NCBI GenBank assembly: GCA_034769895.1
Contig: CM068372.1
Span: 381,753,910-381,817,909 of the forward strand
Source: Magicicada septendecula
Taxonomy: Eukaryota; Arthropoda; Insecta; Hemiptera; Cicadidae
DNA length: 64,000 nucleotides
Direction of reading: 5' to 3'
Shown: positions 10,333-20,680 of the stretch, piece after piece
Numbering within the stretch: the first letter of the stretch is position 1
Layout of the letters: every line of letters begins with the position of its first letter
Position numbers and translations under genes: made by a program
The notes under the pieces: generated by a model
Databases searched by the model: none
What the model saw: only the letters and a program-made list of their open reading frames with translations
Told to the model about the DNA's origin: nothing

Positions 10333-11160
10333 TCGCGTTATTTGTGGCCTCACTCATGTTTATTTTCTTATGTTTGCACGCTTTTTAAATGGAAAGTGCC
10401 GAAACTCACACCAACACAACGCGTGCAAGCCGAAAAAATGGACATCGATTTGCTTCCTATGGATCGCTGGGCAGTGTTGTTGTATTAAAGCAATTAATAC
10501 AATCTGTGTACTTATTTCAATTATGATATGAGAATTATAAACTAATATGTGTATGTGTGTGTGTATGAAAAATATATAAATATTTGTCTCCTTTGGAAAA
10601 TTGTTTGCCCCTCCTTGAAAATATTTTGACCTCCCTGATGGCTAGTTATTTACTAGCCTGTGTGGAATATAGTGTTATGACATGGATCAGAATGGTGGGT
10701 GTTAAACAGGAGACACAAAGGTATTAAGGAAGAAATGTTTTGCTGAGAAATTTATAATTATACGGGTGAACAGAATAGTCGTTCAGGAAATCAGAAGACA
10801 AATGGAAAGAAAGAAATCAAGACTCGATTTTAAAAAAGAAAAATGACTAGAATAGTATTGACAGGGCAGACTTTGATAACACTATAGACATCTCTCGGCC
10901 CCTCGCAGCGAGAGTCCAATTTTATTACAGGAATCAGATCGGAGGTACCTTTAGCTAGCTCTTCGTTCGACCTACAGACATTTTATCCAAAAGCACAGTC
11001 CTTCCTCACGAAGGTTGAGGATAGTCTTAATCCACCTGACTTGGTGGTACCATTTTAGCTGATATGTAATTTCTTCAGAACTGAAGCATCCACTTATTTA
11101 ATTAATATTTAAATGATTTTAAATATAAATTTTAGGAAGTCATGTATGGTTCTCCATACC
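9613..11160 (+). mobile_element. RepA family, full-length copy (about 1.55 kb, non-coding)
   Basis: This matches the inverted copy at 59720-61262 over its whole length. The start region folds on itself (TTCC...GGAA around the first 25 bp). The end is a short hairpin, GTATGG-TTCT-CCATAC. No transposase or RT is present. A (CA)n tract lies at 10296-10328. The superfamily is not clear: a terminal hairpin suggests a Helitron-like or foldback non-autonomous element, but no CTRR end is seen. Confidence 0.7.
10296..10328 (+). repeat. (CA)n microsatellite
   Basis: A perfect AC dinucleotide run of about 33 bp sits inside the RepA copy. The inverted copy at 60.6 kb has a shorter GT run at the matching place. 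Confidence 0.95.
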
Positions 11161-11170
11161 GGGTTTTTTA

Positions 11171-11354
11171 TATGTGTACTACGTTATCGACAACAAAGAA
11201 GTAGTTTCTATGAAAATATTTCATTTCAATTTGTCAGACATAAAACTCGATTACAAGGAACACCTAACTTGTTATAAATTATAGAATCGGATTCAAGTAA
11301 ATGATTTTAAATATAAATCTTAGAACATGGAAGTCATGTATGGTTCTCCATACC
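11171..11354 (+). repeat. RepA 3'-end copy, short subfamily
   Basis: Starts with TATGTGTACTACGTTATCG and ends in the same GTATGGTTCTCCATAC hairpin. It lies in tandem behind the full copy and matches the end of the 54 kb copy, so the family has an internally deleted subtype. Confidence 0.7.
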
Positions 11355-12060
11355 CATATTTATATAGTTGTACTATAGTCGTTTTAACTATGTAAATAAT
11401 GGAGAATTATTAATTTTTTAACGGTTTACGTTTGTTAGAGAACGAATCTCATGTAGGCTTATGTTTGGATTTTAATTTCGTAAGTCAACTTACACCCGAA
11501 GAAGACTACAGATTGTGTAGTGGTCGAAACGGTTCGTGATAAATTCTAACGATTGTAATTGTCCGACGTAACCCTTCTGTCGACGAGATTGTTAAAGTTA
11601 CGATAAATCCAGACAGATCTATCCCTAGTTCTCCGGCTACATATAAATCGATTACAATTTTGCCAAGAGAGAATAACGCCATGGTTTGCTTAAACAAAAG
11701 GTGTTTTGCTGTTCACAAATATCGAGATATGTTTACTTGTTTCGTTTCAAATGGCATTTACTTTACCTTTACTCGCACACTGTCTACGTCTCCAGCTTTA
11801 ACTGTCTCTTTTTCCCTTCTCGCTTTGTTCTGTTTGTTGATACGAAAGGTCACAGTGTCGTCAAAAGGTATTAGACGCACCCTTTAAAGAAATACCTGGT
11901 CACAAACAAATCACAAACGGATTTTACAATGAAACATTAATTTTTTTATTATTATTTTTACGTTTAAACATTAATTTATTTTTTCTAATGAGAGTGAACG
12001 TGTGTGTGTGTGTATGCGAATATTAGGCTATAAATTACTGTGCTTTGTAAAACAAATAGA
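11355..12060. other. No recognised gene; weak hairpin of PLE-end type
   Basis: At about 11498-11533 a CCGAAGA, a GACTAC...GTAGTGGTC hairpin and GAAACGG resemble the PLE terminal motif described below, but the first core base pair is changed. ORFs of 62-75 codons at 11506-11887 are not recognised. Confidence 0.3.
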
Positions 12061-12495
12061 TATAACATTTAGCTCTAACTGTCTAACTGTGTATCTGACT
12101 GTAAATCTTGTTGTTTTTTCGTCTCTTTCTGTCCGTCTGTCTCTGTGTCTCTGTCCCCCTCTCCCTCTGTGATCTTCTCTCCCTGTTTGACAGTTTGTTT
12201 CCATTCCCCTTTAATGGTCTGGCTGCTAACACAATTGATATGCCAGATAAAGAAACACTACAGTGAAAGAAAAAAACAAAGAAAGAGTGAGTGAATGAGT
12301 GAGTGAGACAGAGTGAGAGTGAGAGAGAGAGAGTATGACAAAGAGTGAACGTAAAACATAACTGGGTGGTTGGCAAATATTTAATCGCCGAATTCAACCA
12401 GCGAGTAATCATATTCATATTCAAGGTGAACATATTCTATATGTGTAAAAGTTATTGTGATAAATGTCGCAGAGAGAGAGAGAGAGAGAGAGAGT

Positions 12496-12528
<33 letters not shown>

Positions 12529-12870
12529 TGAGAGAGACATGTTGAGGGAGCGCGCTCAAGTGTTAGCAATTTCGAAGGCTGTAATCAAATGAGTCACCAT
12601 AGTATTCTCTTAAAATTAGGCGCGCGAGCGTATTGTATACGTGACGGTGTGTATGTGCGCGCGCGCGTGTGAGAGAGAGAGTGTGTGAGAGTGAGCGAGT
12701 GAGAAGTGAGAGAGATATAGATCGAGAAAGAGGGAGTGAACGAGATGCGGGAGCGCGCACTCGCCGCTCGCTCGCATTCCCTGAACCTCTGAGCGTGTTA
12801 TCTGTAAGCAGACTGTTTGTACAGCTGTGTATATACATCGTGCGCGCGTGACAGCGTGGGTGGGTGGGCA
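12061..12870. repeat. CT/GA-rich low-complexity block
   Basis: Runs of GAGAGA (12472-12538 and around 12670-12720), CTGTCTGTCT and CGCGCG alternate here. ORFs of 60-116 codons on both strands consist of Ser/Leu or Glu/Arg repeats and are treated as artefacts. 12871-13140 holds nothing recognised. Confidence 0.85.
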
Positions 12871-13149
12871 TGTGTCCTTACGGATAAAGGTGAGAATCTG
12901 TTTGTCGTCTGGAATCGAAGACGACATTTGCTGGCATGGTATTGGCTTCTTATGTATTGTGTCACATCATCCCCCATAATGTCATTTTATTTTGTCTTAG
13001 ATTAAGCAGTACCAGTTTTACGTATTTAAATTAATTCGTTTACACTGTTTTCCGTTTCCCATCGTTTAGCATGTGTGATCGTTTGCATTGGCTTCGACTG
13101 TAAAAGAACTCATTTACGTATTTTGTAATTTATAACGTAATAAATTACG

Positions 13150-13695
13150 TTAGCTCCATCGTGTGACTTTGTTTTACATTTAGGATTATGCGTTTCGGAA
13201 CGTATGTTCCATCATCAGATTACTTCACTCAGTTGAGATCGTCAAATGTTAAAATCACATACTCAGTTGTTAAAAACACACGTCAGTATGGGTGGGCACC
13301 CTATGAACGCTGACCGGGTACTGAAGTTGTCTACGATGTTTTGCAAGTTCAAGGCTGTATCATACAGCGGTTTCGATTTAAAGTTCAGATGGCCATTCAC
13401 TATGAAATCCCGACTGTGTGTGTTATTGTATGTCGAACTCCTCTAAAGCGTTCACGTACTGGCCTTTATTACAAATGTCTAAGGGTTTTACATTTGATGC
13501 GAATTCTGTGTAAGTATGATTGCTTGAAATTAAATGTCGCGCATAGGTAGATTTTATGTTATTAAGTGAAGTCCAATTTTTAAAATTATGTTTTGGCGTG
13601 TGTTCGTTAAATCTCTTTAGGGAACCCCCTCCCAGTTTGGCCAACATAAAAACAATCGCGGTCATCACACGACAATTTATATACACCTGTTCTTT
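13150..13695 (-). pseudogene. Penelope-like element, degraded 3' end (second family)
   Basis: Read on the minus strand, the sequence starts with a GVYKLSCDD / FYVGQTG pair, the two halves of a GIY-YIG endonuclease. After a frameshift and stop it continues as KRFNEHTPKHNF, an RHLISSNHTY segment and PLYDTALN. These align in order with the end of the intact PLE ORF at 16259-18721 at about 50 percent identity. The reverse transcriptase part is missing. The 3' flank holds a hammerhead-like motif (13165-13218). Confidence 0.8.
13165..13218 (-). ncRNA. Hammerhead-ribozyme-like motif, PLE 3' end
   Basis: On the minus strand: CTGATGA (13212-13218), an extra T, a perfect 5-bp stem GGAAC/GTTCC with a 4-nt loop (13197-13210), then GAAAC (13192-13196), and a candidate GTC cleavage triplet (13165-13167). 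Core order and spacing fit hammerhead stem II and both conserved core strands. Stem III is very short and stem I is weak, as in the small, dimer-acting variants reported from PLEs. Confidence 0.5.
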
Positions 13696-14736
13696 TCTAA
13701 TGGTGTGATACTATTATTAATGCAGAGTATATTCAGTATATTGTTATTTGTCTTTAAAATTGTTGTGATGTTAATTTTACTTAACGTATTTTGTAAGTAG
13801 AACAAGGCTTTAACGTATATGCGATTTTCAGTTTAAGTTGTTAGGCAAATAATGAATTGCTCTTTTATAAAGTACAACATTTTAAAAGGTGAATTTTGTC
13901 TTATAAAACCAGGGGCGTATTTCGGGGGGGGGACGAACTGGACTCGCCCCCCCTCCCAGAGGGGTCGAAAAAGTTGACGAATTTTGTTAATTTCTTAATT
14001 TTTAGGCCGTTTTATTTCATTTCTTTCAGCTGTGTACGTCAACATTGTAGGAGCTCTTTTTTAAATATACAAACAGGTTTATTACACAGAATTGTAGTAT
14101 ATGTAAGTAGTATGAAATGTAGGAAAATCAATTAAGTCAATAAGTATCATTGACACCAAAATGTTTCAGTGACGCGTATTTGTATTGTGTTAAACGGTAA
14201 TAATAACCGTTTACTTCGATGGGATTAACTTCAGGATGCAATCGCTCATTTTTGAACTACTTTAAAGATCGTAATGTTGATTAGTCTTAACTTGTTTTTT
14301 CTTGTGTATGAACCCGACTTGAGCCCGAACCCCCCCCCCCCCAAACCAAATTATAGATATGCCAATGTATAAAACATTAACGACAGAGAGCGAAAAATAA
14401 AAATAAACTAGTTAGTTTCCTTGTGAGATACAGATCCCGCTCACTGTTTTGAATGAAATACGTTTACTATTACATAAAATTAAATTAACAAATTTGACTT
14501 TCAAATTTGTGATTTCAGTTCTTCGTATGTGAGATTCTTAGCGTTTGACAAGAAATACCGCAAGGAGGTGACCTCACATAGTTACCACGTTTGGTGAAGT
14601 TTTTGCTGTACCTTAAACGAAAAAGAAAATAAAAGAAAAATTATTAAAATCCTCACTACATCACTGTTATTTTTCTTAAAATAATTGCAAAGCAGACCTT
14701 TATAATAACAATCATTATTACCTTTTTTGTTATTAC
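13696..14736. other. No recognised gene
   Basis: AT-rich sequence with a G-run near 13925, a C-run at 14330-14342 and no sustained ORF. A 79-codon ORF at 13896-14135 has no recognisable similarity. Confidence 0.6.
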
Positions 14737-14748
14737 AATGCAATAAAC
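14737..14748 (+). repeat. Target-site duplication, left (composite PLE)
   Basis: AATGCAATAAAC is repeated exactly at 19011-19022, bracketing both PLE copies. Twelve bases is within the variable range seen for PLE insertions. Confidence 0.75.
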
Positions 14749-16225
14749 TATATATAATTTACCTTGTAATTTCCGTCCAGTGACGTCGAGCGTAATTTGT
14801 ATGGTTACGCGTTTCAGGCCATGTGGCCCATCCTCAGACCATCACTCCGAGAGGAGCTCGTTAAACAATAAAATCCACACAAAACAAACACATAATAAAT
14901 AAATACATAAAATATATTAAATAAACATATAAAGGCGTTCTATTACCCGAACACGGTGCACCGCGTGTAGCATGTCTGAACTGCGTCAATGGAACCTGTT
15001 ATCTGTTATTATCTGTAATCGATCGCAGCGCGGTGTCATACAGTGGGTTGGGCCTGAAGTTAAGTTTATCATTAAGTATGTTGTCATATACACCAGGGTT
15101 ATTATGACCTCTATATATCTCGAATTCTTCGAGTGCATCCATATAACGGCCTTTAGCACAATAATGTAGGGGTATGAAGTTATTGTTGAAATTTGTATAA
15201 GAATGATTACACGAAATCAGATGCCTTGTAAAGTTAGATTTAATATTATCTATGGAAAAATCACCCCTGTTAAAATGGCTTTGTGGTGTGTGTTCGCGGA
15301 ATCTTTTGATGAACGGTCTACCCGTTTGGCCGATATAAAATCGGTCACAATCGTCACATATAAGCTTATAAATACCGGTTTTGGATTCAATGTTTGTCTG
15401 AACGACTGGGCGAACCACAAGTTCCGTAGACGGTTATTTGTTTTAAAAATGACAGTATAACCTAATTTACTTAAAGTGGATGTAAGGATCCTGGGCATCA
15501 ACTCAGTGTATGTTGTTGTGATGTGTTTGTTGTTAGGTGTATTATCATGTGTCTGTTTGGAACGACGGGATTTGTGTTTTCTAAGAATATTGTCAATCAT
15601 TTGGGACTCATATCCGTTGGCCATAGCTATGTGTTTAATTATGTTGAGTTCACACTCGAAATCATCATTATTTAGGGGGATCATCAAAAGTCTGTGAATA
15701 AAACTGTTGTAGGCCGCTAATTTTTGAGAGAAAGGGTGGTGTGAGTCTGCATGTATGGTCACGTTTGTGGTGGTAGTTTTTCTGTAAATTTTAAAGTTTA
15801 AGCTGTTAAGTTGCCTGGTGACAGTAAGATCAAGAAAGTTGAGTTCATTATTGGTTTCAGTTTCCATAGTAAATTGAATATTGTGGGTAACAGTATTCAT
15901 ATGGTTTTTAAGATTACTGATTTGGCGTAAAGTGCCGTTAAAAATTAGAAAAGTATCATCAACATATCGGCCATAAAAGATAATATTATTGGCGAAGATA
16001 TTATTGTTAAGGATATAATTGTTCTCATAAAAGTCAAGATATATATCAGCCAACAGGCCGGATAACGGTGAACCCATGGCCAGGCCGTCTGTTTGAATAT
16101 AGTAATTACCGTTGAAAGTAAAATAGTTTTGTTGAAGGATGAGTCTTAGTATGATAATTAGTTCTTTAATAAGCTTCTAATTTAAACATATTTAAAGCGG
16201 TCCAGGTCACTGTATTATAATTATA
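14749..16225 (-). pseudogene. PLE copy, inverted, internally deleted
   Basis: The reverse complement of this segment is nearly identical to the plus-strand copy. It keeps the 5' end, with start codon at 16187-16189 and about 18 bp of coding sequence, then jumps to the equivalent of 17552, a deletion of about 1275 bp that removes the N-terminal half and the early RT motifs. The retained part encodes the GLAMGSPLSG, YVDD and GIY-YIG regions. A 2-bp insertion near 15416-15419 also shifts the frame between RT and GIY-YIG. The copy cannot encode the full protein. Confidence 0.85.
14782..14837 (-). ncRNA. Hammerhead-ribozyme-like motif, inverted PLE copy
   Basis: On the minus strand: CTGAGGA (14831-14837), an extra T, a GGGCC/GGCCT stem with a 4-nt loop, GAAAC (14811-14815) and GTC (14782-14784). 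It is the counterpart of the right-hand motif at 18883-18938. Confidence 0.5.
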
Positions 16226-16232
16226 TATAATA

Positions 16233-16252
16233 TACCTTGTAATTACAAGGTA
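16233..16252. repeat. 20-bp perfect palindrome at the PLE junction
   Basis: TACCTTGTAATTACAAGGTA marks the point where the inverted and direct PLE copies meet. Each half equals the sequence near the PLE 3' terminus (TTACAAGGTA at 18951-18960), so the junction joins two element termini head to head. Confidence 0.85.
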
Positions 16253-16258
16253 ATTTAT

Positions 16259-18721
16259 ATGTTTAAATTAGAAGCTCGTCAAGCAAGCTCGGTTTTCAAA
16301 TATCAAAATACTAAAATCCAGCTTTTTAAAACTAACACGCACATCAAATTTAATGTTCTTTGTCTAAAACATAAAATCATTCCTGAATATGCCATTATAC
16401 ACATTAATTCTAATACTAAGGCAGCAATAAATACTAAAAAACACGCTGAAATTTATCGTGTTAAACAGGAAATTAAATCATTATATGCCAAAAAGGCCAC
16501 TCTTAACAAAGCTTTATTCAAACTGCATTTATTAATTTATAACCAGATTCATCCTGTCATTATAGATAATATATTAGACAAAGTAAACACATACATTTCA
16601 GATACAATGCGTACATTACGACAAAAACAAACTATGAAACTTAAACGTTTGATTTCAGCACAACGTTCGCATCATATTCCCGAATGTAAACATACGTTTT
16701 ACCCACGCACGGTCAACCTCACCGATATAGCATTTGATAACGATGAAATAAACTTACTTAATACAGGTTTAGACTATAACTTTCCACCTGATAACAAACA
16801 TAATATTGTTGATGAAATTATTAATGCCGAGACCGCAGTCAAAGCCATTGATGACTCGAGTCTCCAAAACCAGTCACGTCACATAATTAACTATAAATTT
16901 AATAAAATTTTAAACAACCCTAATACTGATGGTCGTAACATACAGAAACAGTTAAGAGCACAGGCTGAACGCAAGACACTTAAAAAGATAAAAACTAAGT
17001 TGCATGATAACAACGCACTTATTACTAAAGCAGACAAAGGTCATACTTTGGTAATAATCCATAACGACACATACACACAGAAAGTACACAAGTTCATTTC
17101 TGATAACAATATCGAGATAATAAATTTCGATCCTACTGACTCATATGTAAAATCATTAAATAATACTATTAACAATTGTACCAATTTATTTAACGATCGC
17201 ACTCGACGTTCCTTAAAACCTATCAACGCGCGCGCCCCAAAACTTACCGGCTTACCCAAGATCCACAAAGATGACATTCCTATCAGGCCATTAGTCAATT
17301 TTACTACAGCCCCGGGTTTCAAAACGGCCAAAAAACTTGTCATTCTAATTAAAGACATCTTTCTCAAAAACAACCATATTATCGTCAACAATATTGATTT
17401 CATAAACAAGGTCAACGACATAAAATTACAACCCAGTTACAAACTAGCCTCCTTTGACATCATCAATTTATACACAAATATACCCGTGAACCAAACTTTA
17501 GATATTTTGAATGACAATCTCCATGATACTAACAAATTGGACACACAACTCATTAAAGAACTAATTATCATACTAAGACTCATCCTTCAACAAAACTGTT
17601 TTACTTTCAACGGTAATTACTATATTCAAACAGACGGCCTGGCCATGGGTTCACCGTTATCCGGCCTGTTGGCTGATATATATCTTGACTTTTATGAGAA
17701 CAATTATATCCTTAACAATAATATCTTCGCCAATAATATTATCTTTTATGGCCGATATGTTGATGATACTTTTCTAAATTTTAACGGTACTTTACGCCAA
17801 ATCAGTAACCTTAAAAACCATATGAATACTGTTTCCCACAATATTCAATTTACTATGGAAACTGAAACCAATAATGAACTCAACTTTCTTGATCTTACTG
17901 TCACCAGGCAACTTAACAGCTTAAACTTTAAAATTTACAGAAAACCTACCACCACAAACGTGACCATACATGCAGACTCACACCACCCTTTCTCTCAAAA
18001 ATTAGCGGCCTACAACAGTTTTATTCACAGACTTTTGATGATCCCCCTAAATAATGATGATTTCGAGTGTGAACTCAACATAATTAAACACATAGCTATG
18101 GCCAACGGATATGAGTCCCAAATGATTGACAATATTCTTAGAAAACACAAATCCCGTCGTTCCAAACAGACACATGATAATACACCTAACAACAAATACA
18201 TCACAACAACATACACTGAGTTGATGCCCAGGATCCTTACATCCACTTTAAGTAAATTAGGTTATACTGTCATTTTTAAAACAAATAACCGTCTACGGAA
18301 CTTGGTTCGCCCAGTCGTTCAGACAAACATTGAATCCAAAACCGGTATTTATAAGCTTATATGTGACGATTGTGACCGATTTTATATCGGCCAAACGAGT
18401 AGACCGTTCATCAAAAGATTCCGCGAACACACACCACAAAGCCATTTTAACAGGGGTGATTTTTCCAAAGATAATATTAAATCTAACTTTACAAGGCATC
18501 TGATTTCGTGTAATCATTCTTATACAAATTTCAACAATAACTTCATACCCCTACATTATTGTGCTAAAGGTCGTTATATGGATGCACTCGAAGAATTCGA
18601 GATATATAGAGGTCATAATAACCCTGGTGTATATGACGACATACTTAATGATAAACTTAACTTCAGGTCCAACCCACTGTATGACACCGCGCTGCGATCG
18701 ATTACAGATAATAATAGATAA
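16259..18721 (+). CDS. Penelope-like reverse transcriptase / GIY-YIG endonuclease
   Basis: An intact 820-residue PLE protein expected to nick target DNA and prime reverse transcription of its own RNA. An N-terminal lysine- and asparagine-rich region (about 1-270) is followed by RT: LPKIHK with downstream IRPLVN (finger region, near 340-350), catalytic SFDI with Asp near 400 (motif A), GLAMGSPLSG near 460 (motif B), YVDD at 500-503 (motif C) and LNFLDLTV (motifs D-E). The GIY-YIG nuclease has GIY at 696-698, YIG at 709-711 and a following basic helix with RFREH. There are no internal stops and the length is close to Penelope itself (about 840 residues). The start ATG sits 7 bp after the junction palindrome, and the same start is retained in the inverted copy. 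Placement in a named PLE clade was not possible by eye. Confidence 0.92.
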   Translation: MFKLEARQASSVFKYQNTKIQLFKTNTHIKFNVLCLKHKIIPEYAIIHINSNTKAAINTKKHAEIYRVKQEIKSLYAKKATLNKALFKLHLLIYNQIHPVIIDNILDKVNTYISDTMRTLRQKQTMKLKRLISAQRSHHIPECKHTFYPRTVNLTDIAFDNDEINLLNTGLDYNFPPDNKHNIVDEIINAETAVKAIDDSSLQNQSRHIINYKFNKILNNPNTDGRNIQKQLRAQAERKTLKKIKTKLHDNNALITKADKGHTLVIIHNDTYTQKVHKFISDNNIEIINFDPTDSYVKSLNNTINNCTNLFNDRTRRSLKPINARAPKLTGLPKIHKDDIPIRPLVNFTTAPGFKTAKKLVILIKDIFLKNNHIIVNNIDFINKVNDIKLQPSYKLASFDIINLYTNIPVNQTLDILNDNLHDTNKLDTQLIKELIIILRLILQQNCFTFNGNYYIQTDGLAMGSPLSGLLADIYLDFYENNYILNNNIFANNIIFYGRYVDDTFLNFNGTLRQISNLKNHMNTVSHNIQFTMETETNNELNFLDLTVTRQLNSLNFKIYRKPTTTNVTIHADSHHPFSQKLAAYNSFIHRLLMIPLNNDDFECELNIIKHIAMANGYESQMIDNILRKHKSRRSKQTHDNTPNNKYITTTYTELMPRILTSTLSKLGYTVIFKTNNRLRNLVRPVVQTNIESKTGIYKLICDDCDRFYIGQTSRPFIKRFREHTPQSHFNRGDFSKDNIKSNFTRHLISCNHSYTNFNNNFIPLHYCAKGRYMDALEEFEIYRGHNNPGVYDDILNDKLNFRSNPLYDTALRSITDNNR

Positions 18722-18882
18722 CAGGTTCCATTGACGCAGTTCAGACATGCTACACGCGGTGCACCGTGTTCGGGTAATAGAACGCCTTTATATGTTTATT
18801 TAATATATTTTATGTATTTATTTATTATGTGTTTGTTTTGTGTGGATTTTATTGTTTAACGAGCTCCTCTCGGAATGATGGT

Positions 18883-18938
18883 CTGAGGATGGGCCACATG
18901 GCCTGAAACGCGTAACCATACAAATTACGCTCGACGTC
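18883..18938 (+). ncRNA. Hammerhead-ribozyme-like motif, PLE 3' UTR
   Basis: CTGAGGA (18883-18889), an extra T, a GGGCC/GGCCT stem with ACAT loop, GAAAC (18905-18909), then GTC (18936-18938) followed by ACTG. ACTG can pair (with G-U) with TGGT just before CTGAGGA to form stem I. A GTAA/TTAC pair could extend the short stem III. The layout fits small PLE hammerheads; cleavage is inferred. Confidence 0.55.
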
Positions 18939-19010
18939 ACTGGACGGAAATTACAAGGTAAATTATATATAATTATCATACAGTGACCTGGACCGCTTTA
19001 AATATGTTTA

Positions 19011-19022
19011 AATGCAATAAAC
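19011..19022 (+). repeat. Target-site duplication, right (composite PLE)
   Basis: AATGCAATAAAC, an exact repeat of 14737-14748. Confidence 0.75.
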
Positions 19023-20030
19023 GCTTAAAATTTACATTGTTTTCTTTAAACTTGCCATAACGTCTAATGACAAATGATAATTGAATACTAACTTTAAGTT
19101 TACGTAGATACTAATTTTAAGATTCTATAATATATCCACAGGCTTTTATAGAATATTCTTGACAAGTGTATGTGTACCAGATTTTATTATAAATTTCCGA
19201 TCTGATGATGAGCTGGTGAAGCTTGAAAGCGCTAATCGGAATAATTTTTCTGTAGTGGTGTGCAACAGTGTTATTTTTGTTTGTGATTATAACCACTAAC
19301 ACAACTTTATTCATTGAATAACTGCAGAACGTTAACAAAAAGTACGCAAGACTGATTAAAAGTTGTGATAAAAAGTAAACGGACTCATAATAAATATTAA
19401 TACTTATGTAGAAAAACAAACATTTAAATATCTTTTAATTATTATTTCACAATTTGCTTACTTTTTTCTGTCCTTGAGTCTAATAATACTTACGAATATA
19501 GTTGACGTTGCTTGGGAGGCGCTCTTTAAGTGTGTTTAATTTACCGTGATTAGGACGAGGACTGCATAAGGGTTGGAAAGAATCCGTTATTGTTGTGTGT
19601 GCGCGCGCGCGCGTGTGTGTAAAACATTACAAAGACGTTTGTGTCGCTGCGGTGTGAAGACAGCTGGACGCGAAAACAATGATTACACGTTGTCTTGTCA
19701 GTGGTACCCGTATGTATGTGCCCTTATCGTGACGTCACGTGTGTACTTACTTTACAGCGTATTTCGCTGCTGCATCCCCCCCCCCTTATAGTCTTATTGT
19801 TTTCAATTGTTCTCCACTACCTTTTATAATCCATTACCACATTATTAGGACACTAATTAAGAAAAACAAAAATTTTTGTTTCAGTTTTGTTTTTTCCTTT
19901 GTTTAGATTTCACAGTAGTTAAATAATGTTAATTCTGACATTGTATGGTCTAAGGAAAATACAATTTTTATGTTTCATACATACATACATTAGACGTATT
20001 TCAATACGTTGGATGCGTTTAATATCATCA
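19023..20030. other. No protein gene; a PLE-end-like motif at 19202-19227
   Basis: CTGATGA, an extra T, GAGCT-GGTGA-AGCTT and GAAAG follow one another at 19202-19228, the same order as the PLE hammerhead-like motifs. The next about 90 bp (AGCGCTAATCGGAATAATTT...) recur at 40838-40908. A (GCGC)(GTGT) tract lies near 19600-19620. A 72-codon ORF at 19573-19791 is not recognised. Confidence 0.5.
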
Positions 20031-20039
20031 ATACAAGGC

Positions 20040-20680
20040 TCTATGGGCTACATGTCTCTGTTCCAAAGTCTAAAATGATAGAATTTCAGAGCAGGCATCC
20101 TATAAGAACTAAGAACAAAGCCTGAATAATCAGATTTTGGATCAGGTTAGTCATTTTAATTGTCTGGTTTGTAACATCTCATAAGGAACTGATATTGATT
20201 GGGATAGTAAGATAACAAAATTTAGACGCATTTGTGAAACGATTCATAGGTACCTGAAAAATAAAACACGGAAGGATATCCGAATGAAATTTTACAAAAT
20301 TGTGGCTGTCCCCACATTCATGTATGCTAGTGAGACATGGGCTCTTGGTAAAAGGGGCGTGCAGAGGATTCAGGCAGCCGAAATGAAATTTCCAAGAGGG
20401 ACGCAAGGTTGTTTTCTCTTGGATCGAAGACGGAACGAGGATATTAGACGCGATTGAAACATTGAATCATTGCACTAGAAGACTGAAGGCCAAAGTAGGA
20501 GATGGTGTGAACACTTGAATCGCATGCCTGATATCCCTCTACCTGTGGCTGCCTTGGGTTGTCACCCTACTGGGAAGAGAGTTGTCGGTAGACCGAGGAG
20601 AAGATGGGTTGCGGAACAGGTCTCCGGCCTAGTCCTTGGAGTGGTGGTGACTGTGATGACATATATTGGAAAAACTGTAA
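20040..20680 (+). pseudogene. RTE-type LINE fragment (RT C-terminal region)
   Basis: Broken reading frames encode segments such as MKFYKIVAVPTFMYASETW, IQAAEMKF and GKRVVGRPRRRW, typical of the end of RTE-type endonuclease-reverse transcriptases. Stops and frameshifts occur throughout. The same family is at about 61290-61800 in the opposite orientation, including the region encoding HPIRTKIVVNN. Confidence 0.75.

Larger units (their letters stand above)
14749..19010 (+). mobile_element. Composite Penelope-like retrotransposon insertion
   Basis: A 4.26 kb insertion bounded by a 12-bp target-site duplication. It comprises an inverted, internally deleted PLE copy (14749 to about 16225), a 20-bp palindromic junction (16233-16252), a plus-strand copy with an intact ORF (16259-18721), its 3' UTR, and a 30-bp start of a further copy at the right edge (18981-19010). 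Inverted partial copies and partial tandem copies are typical PLE architecture. One duplication around everything implies a single integration event. Confidence 0.82.

Noticed and set aside
12083..12927. Several 60-116 codon ORFs on both strands
   Set aside because: They consist of Ser/Leu or Arg/Glu runs encoded by (GA)n and (CT)n microsatellites.
15203..15697. Plus-strand ORFs over the inverted PLE copy, and minus-strand ORFs at 18025-18748
   Set aside because: They are antisense shadows of the PLE coding sequence.
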